From assembly GCA_024291935.2 (NCBI GenBank), contig CM044309.1, positions 101,519,628 through 101,583,627 on the forward strand: a stretch of DNA of 64,000 nucleotides, written 5' to 3'. This document shows positions 55,770 to 64,000 of the stretch, piece after piece (position 1 is the stretch's first letter; every line of letters starts with the position of its first letter). Below the pieces are notes generated by a model, which saw only the letters and a program-made list of their open reading frames with translations, was not told the DNA's origin and made no database searches. The stretch is from Okapia johnstoni. Taxonomy: Eukaryota; Chordata; Mammalia; Artiodactyla; Giraffidae. The position numbers and the translations under genes were made by a program.

Positions 55770-56305
55770 AAGTGTCTTCACTTGAGTCCTCCTATAGACA
55801 GACTCTAATTTTGCCTTAGATGTAGATGTAGGAAGTTCATATAGGAAGTCATCCAGGATGCACAAGTGAAGTACTGGAAAAGTAATTCAAGGAAAGGAGA
55901 AAAGCTAGTGAAGGGTATGGAGTGAGTGGGGCCCCACTGTGGGCATCTGGGCTCAGTCCCAGTGGGGACTCTCTGAGGAACAGTGTGGAATAGGCTTCAG
56001 AATTGTTCCCTTGGAAAGCCTGCAGGTTGGGGCATTTATACTCTGCCTCCTACCTTCCTTAATTGCTTAACGGCGGCCCTCAGGCACTAACTTCCCTTGA
56101 GGCCAAGATGCTCCAGTGGCTCCTGAGAAAGTCTTCAGTTACAGCTGACCTCTGTGCATGCTGTCAGAGCCCCTCTTGAGAGTACTGTTTCCCTACCTAG
56201 GGTGCCTTCCTGGTGCTTTAGGTAGGAAGCGTGCCATTTCCAGAAGCAAAAGTAGAATTGGGACAACAGGATATGAAAGTAGGGTGGAGCACAATAGTCC
56301 CTGCT
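55770..56305. other. No gene; possibly old LTR-type sequence
   Basis: GC-richer sequence with 'ccttgaggccaagatgctcc' near 56095 and similar phrases that feel repeat-like, but no family was assigned. Confidence 0.35.
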
Positions 56306-56310
56306 ACAAG

Positions 56311-56612
56311 TTGTTGTTGTTCTGTTGTGTCCAACTCTTGTGGTCCCATGGACAGCAGCATGCCAGGCTTACCTGTCCTTCACTATATCCAGTCAGTAAT
56401 GCTATCCAACCATCTCATTGTCTGCTGCCCCCTTCTCATTTTACTTTCAATCTTTCCCATCATCCGGGTCTTTACAGCTCTTTGTATCAGGTGGCCAAAG
56501 CGTTGGAGCTTCAGCAACAGTCCTTTCAATGAATGTTCAGAGTTAATTTCCTTTAGGATTGACTAGTGTGATTTCCTTGCCACCCAAGGGATTCTCAAGA
56601 GTCTTCTCCAAT
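56311..56612 (-). mobile_element. BovB 3'-end fragment, antisense, with small deletions
   Basis: Reverse BovB tail ('gttgttgttctgttgtgtcc'), then 'atggacagcagcatgccagg', 'gtatcaggtggccaaagcg' and an end at 'gagtcttctcc' (56612). Two short segments are missing compared with the other 3' fragments (near 56388 and 56478). Confidence 0.9.
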
Positions 56613-56669
56613 AAATGTCTGCACCAGGCTCTGGGTTTCCTCGTGGAACTTACTCTCTAACAGTTTAGA

Positions 56670-56970
56670 AGTGTTGAATAATTAATCTTAGGTCACGCAA
56701 GTAATGAGTGATAAAGCTGAAATTCTAACACAGGTAAGTCTGATTCCACTTCACCATTCAGCCTTCCTTCTATTAACTTTTATCTGTTATTAGATTTGGG
56801 AGTTATAAGGACACTAGAGATCACTAAATTGGCTATCTGACTTTATAAATAGGAATTGAGACCAAGAGAATGTATGTGCCTATATAGCAAGTTTACTTGA
56901 CACATGTGAAAGAGAACAGGGACAAAAACTCAGATCTTCTGATCTCCATTCTAGTATCAAGTTTAAGTAT
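56670..56970 (-). repeat. Two adjacent MIR-class fragments, antisense
   Basis: The first (56670-56790) has 'cttaggtcacgcaagtaatg' and 'gtctgattccacttcacc'. The second (56800-56970) has 'gagatcactaaattggctat', 'gcaagtttacttgacacatg' and 'cagatcttctgatctccatt'. Both fit antisense MIR/MIR3. Confidence 0.6.
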
Positions 56971-59006
56971 AATCCTTTATTATGTCCCCTAGAAACTTTC
57001 CTTATAATTTCCATTTTTTAACAGCTTTATTGAAGCTAAATTGTATACAATAAACTACATAAGTACAGTTTGATATTTCCAACATACTTGTATACCCATG
57101 ATTAATAAACAACAATCAACATAATGAACATATTATACACCCGCTAAAGTTTCCTCCTGTTATCTCTTTCCTGCCAAATATCCCTAATCATCTTCAATTT
57201 CCAACAAATAGCAATATGCTTTCTGTCACTAGAGATTAACCTAAATAGATGAAATCATACAGTATAATATTGTCTGGTCTCCTTCAATCAGTATAATTAT
57301 TTTGATATTGAGCAGATTATTCATCAAATAATGACATACAACATGAATAAATGTGTAATTTTTGTTGAATAGTCTGTTCAATATTTTTGCCCATTTTAAA
57401 AATTGAAAACCAATTACATAACTGACACAATCATTTTGCTATTTGTTTTTTGTTGATTCTACTTCATTTTGTTGATCTTTACTCTTTTTCTGGATTCATT
57501 TGTAGTAAATGATTTTTTTATGATTCCATTATATCTCATTTGGTGGCATATTTGTTATACTTACGTTCATTATTTTAACTGGCACTTTAGGGTTTGTTAT
57601 ATATGTCATCTCCTTCTAAGTGATATTCTGCCGCTGATGTAAAAAACTTAAAATAGCATTTTTCTATTTCTCTCCTCCTGACATTTATGTTATAAATGTT
57701 ATGCATTTTATTTTTATATTTATCTTAAAACCCAACATTCAATTACCTTGTAAAGAGTTTCAAATAAGTAAAAATCATGTATGTTTAACAAGCAGTCATC
57801 ATTTCTAGTGTTCTTTATTTCATTATATAGGTTCATATTTCTATATAGCAACATTTCCTTCTACCTCAAAGACTTTTAAAGTATTTCTTATGATGTAGGT
57901 GTGCTGTTTATATGTTTCTGAAAATTTCAGTTTACGTTTGCTTTTTGAAGATGTTTTTGCTGGCTATAGAATTCTAGGTTGGCAGCTTTATCTTTCATGA
58001 ATTAGAATTATTGCTCCAATATAAGTATATACTATCTTCTCACTTCTCTTTAATGTGAGATATGCTTTCATCCATATTTGTTCCTCTGTACAATTTTTGT
58101 TTTATTACTAGATTTGAGCAATTTTATTATGAAGTACCTTGCTGTATTTAACATGGTGTTTCTTGTCTTTAGGATTCATGGAGCTTCGTAAACCTGTGGG
58201 TTTATGGGTTTTGTAAAATTTGGAAAACTTTCAACCATTATTTCTTCAAATATTTTTCTGTAGTCCCCACTCTCTTCTCTCCTCTGAAGGTTCGAATGTC
58301 ATGAAGCTGCTTGAAGTTTTCCCACAACCCAGTGATGCTCTGTTCACTTTTTAAAATGTTCTTTTCCTCTGTTTTTATTACTATGTCATCAAATTTGCTA
58401 ATATTTTCTTCTCTGATGTCTGCCGCAAACCCCACCCACTGCAGTTTTAAATCTTATACTTTATAATAGTCATCTTTGGAAGTTTGAGTTGGGTTTTTTA
58501 TTTTTATATCTTCCTGTCTCTACTTAACTTTTTAATCATATAGAATAAAAATGTAATAACTATTTTAATATTCCTATCTACTAATTATAAATATCTGTGT
58601 CAGTTCTGAGTTAGTTTTAATTGAGTGACTGATTTCCTCATTTTTCATAGACTATATTTTTCTGCTTCTTTGCATGCCTGGTAATTTTTCACTTGATTCC
58701 AGACAATAAATTTTGGTTTTTGGATTCTTGATATTTTGCATTCCTAAAATATTCTCAAGTTTTGTTCTGGAATGCAGCTAAATTGCTTGACAACAGCTTC
58801 AAACTGTTAGTTCTTGCAGTTAAGATTTTGTTAGGTGGGACTGGAATAGTGTTCAGTCTAGAGTTTATTATTCCTCACTACTGAGATAAGACCTTTCTTT
58901 GTACTCAACTCAATATTTTGTGAACCTTGAGGTTTTCCAGCCTGACTGGTGAGAACAATCTCTGTTTCCACCCTGTATGCGCACAGGGCTCTGTTTCCTT
59001 TAATCC

Positions 59007-59234
59007 AACAGTTCTCAATTAGGGAAATTTTGCCTTACATGGGACATTTGTCTTGCAAGGTCTAGAGACATTTTTGGTTGTCACAAGAAACTGGAGGGGA
59101 GGTGGGTGCTATTAGATCTAGTGAGTAGAGGCCAAGGGTGCTGCTAAACACTCTGCAATACACAGGATGCATCCACAACAAAGACTTATTATGCAACCAA
59201 AAATGTCCGTGGCACTGGAATTGAGAAACCATGC
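59007..59234. repeat. hAT-type nonautonomous DNA transposon with 8-base TSD
   Basis: Inverted ends are visible: 'agttctcaatt' at the left (59010-59020) versus 'aattgagaaacc' at the right (59219-59230). Flanking octamers tttaatcc (58999-59006) and tctaatcc (59235-59242) match at 7 of 8, the duplication length of hAT transposases. The interior 'gagacatttttggttgtcac' and 'gtgctgctaaacactctgc' mark a known MER family. Confidence 0.75.
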
Positions 59235-59364
59235 TCTAATCCTTTCAGGTGACTCACACCAGTCTCCTAGAATTCCTTCACATGCCTGTGCTAATCACTG
59301 TTCTAAAGGGGACCCTCTGTAGACTCTGGAGTTCTCTGCAAAGCTCTCTCCTTTCCTATACACT

Positions 59365-59582
59365 GTGTGTGGGCCTACATGCTCAGCTGTGTCCAACTCT
59401 TTGTAACCCTATGGAATGTAGCCCACCAGGCTCTTCTGTCCACAGGATTTTCCAGGCAAGAATACTGGAGTGGGTTACCATTTCCTCCTCCAAGAGAATT
59501 TCCCGACACAGGGATCAAACATGTGACTCCTGTGTCTCCTGCATTGCAGGTGGATTCTTTACCACTGAGCGATCAGGGAAGT
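59365..59582 (-). mobile_element. Bov-tA SINE, antisense
   Basis: BovA body in reverse, tRNA head at the right ('actgagcgatcagggaagt'). A perfect 9-base TSD (ctatacact) is at 59356-59364 and 59583-59591. Confidence 0.95.
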
Positions 59583-59920
59583 CTATACACTATAACTACC
59601 TTATTCTGCCTGGGTAGCTTTAGTTTATAGGAGACTTGGTTTGTCTCTTCAATGCAGGAAGCCTTCTGGATCTGCCTGGGTCCCTTCTCCCTGGACCAAG
59701 GCTTAGAAACTTGCTCAAGGCAGTAAGATGGGGAGAACTTAGGCTCACTTTATTGATTTCTCATCTGTCAGGATCACTGTCCTTTGTTGCCTGATGGCCA
59801 GTGTCTCACAAACTGTTGTTTCATATATTTTGTTCATTTTTGTTGTTGTTTCTTGGGGGAAAGTAAATCCCTATTACTTCTTCTTGGCCATAAGCTCAAG
59901 TCCTCTTTAAATGTAGTTCA

Positions 59921-61255
59921 CCTTGCCTTCCCTTACCTGTTGGCTTACCAGTATGCTATAGAGGATTGGTAACTGTGGAAGTACATAGTAATCTGCCTAT
60001 ATGTGTGCCCAAGAGCACCTGTGTGTGCACCATATACTGATACACAGACCCTGCACTAATAAGATATGAGCTCACCTTCCTCTGCACTGTTCTTTCTGCT
60101 TCTGGGATTCTTTGACGGGTCCTGAATTTTTAAAGTAGTTTACCCAACAAGTACTTTAAAATTTCAAAAAGTAAAATGCCCTTGGCCTAAGAATTCATAT
60201 TCCAGTTGTAAGTTTTATTTGATGGTAAATGGCTGAAATAGATGCCCTGGAGAGAACTGGTCCTTTTGGCAGCACTGGCCTTAGGCAAAATTGTTAAGTA
60301 GGTGAAATATATCTTCAGGGAGCTCCCAAATTCTCCTGCTTACCCTCCCCTATTCCAGAGCCCTTGAGTTCTCTCCTCTAATGCCAGAGCATGTGCTGAT
60401 TTCAATTTTTTAAAACATTTGGTTGTCAGGGATTGATAACTTACATTTTCACTCGTCTACAGATATTTGCATTTCATAGACAGCAAAGCTTTAAGGCAGC
60501 TAGCTAAAATTGATTGTAACTCCTTTGATTGGAAACAGCTCCTATAGATAACACTGTGTTGAGAAGGTGACTCAGCGGAAAAGAACAAAGATTGATTAGT
60601 GATGTCTGCACATACAAACATAGGAGGTAAGAAATTTCCCATCCCTTCCCTAATGTAGAAGTGTTCATTCTATTGGAAAATTTTCAAACACTAGAAATCG
60701 AGTATAAAAAAGACTTCAGGGAACAAAGGAAACTCATTAATGACCTTGCAATCAACCCAAATAGGGCTGTTGTATGGCATTACATAAAAAGTTGAGGTTG
60801 CTTTTTCTAAGTGTAACAAGAATCTAGTGAAATATCATAAATAGAATATAATGCCATGGAGATCTTTTATACTGATCCTTCAGACCTTAGAGACTATTCC
60901 TTTTTGTTCCCACTTTACCTTTTAACCATCTTCTTTAGGGTTAATAGAGTAACCCATGTAAAGTAAGCATTTCCAGAACTAGTAAAGTATTTCTCTCATA
61001 CATTACTGCCTTAATGAACTGAAAGATCCTCTAAAGTCTCAAATGTTTCACTTATTTATTTCTAAGCTATTTGGTGCCATATAAAATAGCAAACACCTTC
61101 TAAAGTAGAGAGGAATTCACTTATTTCTGTTTATCTTTCCATAACATGAAAAAATGAGGTACATACTGTCATCAATGATACAGAGTTATGGAAAAAATAA
61201 ATATACTAGATTAATCTTTTTAAAAGTTTCTTGTGAAGGTAAAGCTTGGAAAGGA
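59921..61255. other. No gene or clear repeat
   Basis: Unique AT-moderate sequence. The short frames at 60457-60642 (antisense) and nearby are not recognisable. Confidence 0.5.
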
Positions 61256-61257
61256 AA

Positions 61258-61327
61258 TTAGCAGAGGGCTTACTATTACATACCAGGCACTGTGCTCCAT
61301 TCTTACATATGTTGTTTCATTAATCCT
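61258..61327 (-). repeat. MIR fragment, antisense
   Basis: 'gggcttactattacatacc', 'aggcactgtgctccattc' and 'gtttcattaatccttg' are the antisense MIR end, cut off by the next SINE. Confidence 0.7.
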
Positions 61328-61527
61328 TGTGGCTCAGTGGTAAAGAATCCGTCTGCAAATGCAGGAGACAGAGGTTCGATCCCTGGTTCAGGAAGACCCC
61401 CCGGAGAAGGAAATGGCAACCACTCCAATATTCTTGCCTGGGCAATCCCATGAACAGAGAGACCTGGTGGGCTGTAGTTTATGGGGTTGCAAAAGAGTCG
61501 GACACGACTTAGTGACTAAACAACAAG
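61328..61527 (+). mobile_element. Bov-tA SINE, sense, with intact A and B boxes
   Basis: The extreme 5' head is shortened, but an A box 'tggctcagtgg' (61330-61340) and B box 'ggttcgatcc' (61373-61382) both look consensus. BovA body follows, and the tail is 'gactaaacaacaagac'. It is the best-preserved internal pol III promoter among the Bov-tA copies seen here. Confidence 0.94.
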
Positions 61528-62355
61528 ACAGAATCATAGTATCATCCTACCACTACATGCCATCTGAATGTCTCAACATCCCACTGACCTACAAGTGTGT
61601 GAATAAGACCATGATGATATTAATACCTATATGGTGTTGGTTCAGAGGCTCCATCTGCAATTTGAGGTCCTCAGTGCTCTTTTAAACTGGTCTGTGGGGG
61701 TTTCTGGAGGCATCTCTTCACCATGGTCATGATTAGGCACCTCAAGTACTCTTGCTTCAGCATCCAGAGAGGTACCCTCTGCCAGCCAGCCCCCTGGGGA
61801 TGGCCTTGTGCCACTGTTCTGTTATCATAGCCTTTCTTAGGAATGTGGTTTCTCTGCCTAAAATGCCTTTCCTGGTGCTCTCACATCACATACCCCCAGT
61901 CACTAAATGATACCAGGCTTCCTTCAGTCTTCCACTCTGCTGAAGATCCATTGCACCCTTGCAGGAATGGAAAAAATATTTTTTTCCTCAACTTCCAATA
62001 GGCATTTTGTGCTTCACTCTCTGAACTACACGGCTTGTTCTCCAAGTGCAAAAAAAATAAGTTCCCCTTTGAAAACAACTCCCTCAGCTTCTTCCTACAG
62101 TTGCTCAGGGGCCCCTGTCACTCTTTCTTTAAATCCTGTCACTCAAGGCAATTCAGAGTTCCCAGGGTTAGGCTTCATGGCATCTTATGCAATACATACC
62201 TCAGCAAGATCTGAGCTGTTAGGAGTTGAGGCTGGAAAGAAGCTTCCGTGAAGACGGCAACTGTTGCTCTTTTAGAGGCTGCAACCTTCCCATTAGTCAG
62301 CTGGGTTGTCTCCTGTGAATATAGCATTGGAGTCGTGGCATTGTCCTTCACTGAG
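61528..62355. other. No gene; faint L2-like phrases
   Basis: The sequence around 61850-62170 is weakly L2-like but not secure. The 114-codon frame at 61907-62251 has no recognised domain. Confidence 0.4.
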
Positions 62356-62356
62356 G

Positions 62357-62537
62357 TGGTGGTGGTTGTTGTTTAGTTGCTAAGTCATATCCAACTGTTT
62401 GCAACCCCATGGACTGCAGCACACCAGGCTTCCCTGTCCTTCACTGTCTCCTGGAATTTGCTCAAACTCATCCACTGAGTTGATGATGCCATCCAATCAT
62501 CTCATCCTCTGTCACCCTCTTCTCCTCCTGCCCTCAA
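62357..62537 (-). mobile_element. BovB 3'-terminal fragment, antisense
   Basis: Reverse BovB tail ('gttgttgtttagttgctaag'), then 'catggactgcagcacacc', 'ctcatcctctgtcaccctc', truncated at 'ctgccctcaa'. Only about 180 bases of the 3' end survive. Confidence 0.9.
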
Positions 62538-64000
62538 CTGATCACGCTTCTGGAAGCTCTATACACTGCCAACAAGATGGGCTTTCATGATCTCCTTTCT
62601 GAAAAACCAATGCCCATGCACCACACCCACGGAGCTCCTGTCTTCCCAGGACACAGATTTCTTCTCACCCAGAACTGTCATGAATCTGTGTTCACAGACA
62701 TGTTCACACTGGATGTCAGCAGCCAGTGAGCTTGACTTTTGCATTCAACACACAGAGAGAGAAGAAAGCTCAGAGAGAATGTTTTATATCCCAAAATAAA
62801 AAAAAATCTGATTCAATAGAGTTGGAAAAAATCCACACATCCATTGCATGATTTTCTAAAACTTCATAGTGGATATGTCAAGAGTTTGATAATTTTTAGG
62901 ATATCTTGGTGGAACTCTTTGAATATACTCTTCAAGGTAATAATTAATTCCCTACAGAGAACACTCATTTAAAAAAGTCATGTTACCAAAGAGGAAAGAA
63001 AGTACTAAAAAGCCAGGAAATCACCACATAAGCTAGTGACAGTTAAATCTTTTGGAAGTTTATATAAGAAAATGAGGGCTTTGTGTGTAGGTCACTGATT
63101 AAGAATTTGATCTGCTAGATATGAGTCAGATAGCATGTATTATTCCTCACTTGAAGTCCCACTGAAATATGTCTCGGGCAGTTATCATGCAGTGCCTATG
63201 GTAGAAAGAGATCTGTTCCCCTCATCTGTAGAGAAACAATCTCACACAAACAGGAGTACAAAATGGCCGTCGAGGTTGTCAAGCGTAACATGAGGAACCA
63301 TCAGAATCTCTGGGACCATCAGACTCTTCTTCTTCCTCCTCTCCACCTCCTCAGACTCTTCATACTCGTGGCTTGAAAAAATATGATATCCTGATGTTCC
63401 TGCTAATATGCTTGTAAAGACACGCTGCAAGTGTGATTCTCAGGGAGCAGCTTGTGGGAGAGTAACAGATACCCCTTCTCTTCTCCGCCCAGATGATACT
63501 CCTTCCTGCATTCTCAGAGTGAGAGAGATGTGCTTTTTTTCTGCTGCAGTTTCACTTTACAGAGAAATAAAAAGAGCCAATTCTGTCTTGGCTCTTAAAG
63601 AGTGAATGGCCCTGTAATTTTGAAGTTGGTGACTTTTTTCCTTTGGCTCTACCAGCCATTATTGGAGCAGGATAAGTTCTTTTCATTTTTCATTCTTCCT
63701 ACTTTAGAAGTTAGGGGCTTCCTCAGTCACTAATATAGCCAACTCTGTCTTCTCTTTTAGCTTCATTCCTAGCTCTGTTGAAACTTCAGGATTTATACCA
63801 ATATTGCAGACAGAGAGGATAACTGTGTGAAGGATTAAGGACCTGCCTTCCTCCTTGAAAGGATGGAAGGAAGTGTGTATGGGTGAATATATGGATGTTT
63901 GAACCCCAGAGCAAGGATAGGTTCTCAGTTGCTACAGTTTGTGCCAATGAAGATTTTTAAAATATTTTTGTCTTGTCTTTTACATCTTGGTTTCCGCTTT
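62538..64000. other. No gene or clear repeat to window end
   Basis: Unique-looking sequence with small A-runs (62798-62806) and a CTT/CTC-rich patch at 63327-63355. Short frames on both strands lack domains; the antisense 63242-63430 frame is acidic/lysine-rich only because of the CTT/CTC patch. Confidence 0.5.

Larger units (their letters stand above)
57010..59920 (-). repeat. L1/HAL1-type LINE relic, antisense, split by hAT element and SINE
   Basis: Antisense L1-class phrases in order: 'aacagctttattgaagctaa' (57021), 'atgaaatcatacagtataat' (57249), 'gctatagaattctaggttgg' (57963), 'tttcttcaaatatttttctg' (58241), 'aaatttgctaatattttctt' (58391), 'gcttctttgcatgcctgg' (58664), 'gttgcctgatggccagtgtc' (59786), 'cttcttggccataagctcaag' region (59879). 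It is interrupted by the hAT element at 59007-59234 and Bov-tA at 59365-59582. No RT frame is left. Confidence 0.65.

Noticed and set aside
61328..61400. tRNA-like A and B boxes
   Set aside because: They belong to the tRNA-derived head of Bov-tA SINEs. No copy folds into a complete tRNA cloverleaf with acceptor stem, so none is a tRNA gene.
3289..61527. Many near-identical repeats spaced along the window, superficially array-like
   Set aside because: Units are about 200-base dispersed SINEs in both orientations with TSDs, not short direct repeats with uniform spacers, so not CRISPR.

Overview
This window reads as intergenic or deep-intronic nuclear DNA of a ruminant, almost certainly a bovid. 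The diagnostic evidence is the repeat content: eight pieces of the BovB (RTE-class) LINE, about 30 copies of the tRNA-derived Bov-tA/BovA SINE family, two dimeric Bov-A2 SINEs with (AGC)n tails, and two SINEs of the older CHR type that ruminants share with whales and hippos. I found no convincing host protein-coding exon, no rRNA, no functional tRNA gene, no CRISPR array and no prokaryotic feature. The longest open frames with a recognisable product are decayed BovB reverse-transcriptase fragments. Names and edges of repeats come from recognising consensus sequence by eye, so boundaries are usually good to about 10-30 bases; where a target-site duplication (TSD) could be read, edges are close to exact.

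Layout. 0-3 kb: an old L1-class element broken by two BovB copies lying head to head. 3-9.1 kb: Bov-tA, MIR, an L2 LINE split by a Bov-A2, then an old L1-like stretch split by a Bov-tA and a dimeric Bov-tA, ending in a MIR split by a second Bov-A2. 9.1-14 kb: mostly low-repeat sequence, including a candidate conserved noncoding stretch at 11.3-12.5 kb. 14.3-15.5 kb: the 3' end of a sense L1. 16.7-22.6 kb: scattered SINEs separated by repeat-free blocks, one with a homeodomain-type TAAT cluster. 22.6-26 kb: a long antisense L1/HAL1-type relic. 29.4-33.4 kb: an antisense L1 interrupted by a 1.5-kb BovB and a Bov-tA. 34.3-38.3 kb: the most repeat-poor block. 39-44.9 kb: microsatellites, a nested CHR SINE, a polypurine tract, BovB, MIRs and SINEs. 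47.4-48.9 kb: sense L1 3' end with stacked SINEs. 48.9-50.9 kb: a repeat-poor block. 54.9-55.8 kb: LTR-type relics. 57-59.9 kb: an antisense L1/HAL1 relic carrying a hAT-type element and a Bov-tA. 60-64 kb: mainly unique sequence.

The elements do not form a working system. They make an age stack: MIR/L2/hAT/Tigger-type and L1M/HAL1-type relics at the bottom, CHR SINEs and younger L1 above, and BovB/Bov-tA/Bov-A2 on top, as shown by who interrupts whom. All BovB copies are 5'-truncated and carry frameshifts or stops, so any mobilisation of the SINEs must come from elsewhere in the genome. The most interesting remaining material is the set of repeat-free blocks, which could hold distal regulatory elements; this cannot be settled without cross-species alignment. 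I did not find an undescribed biological system here.
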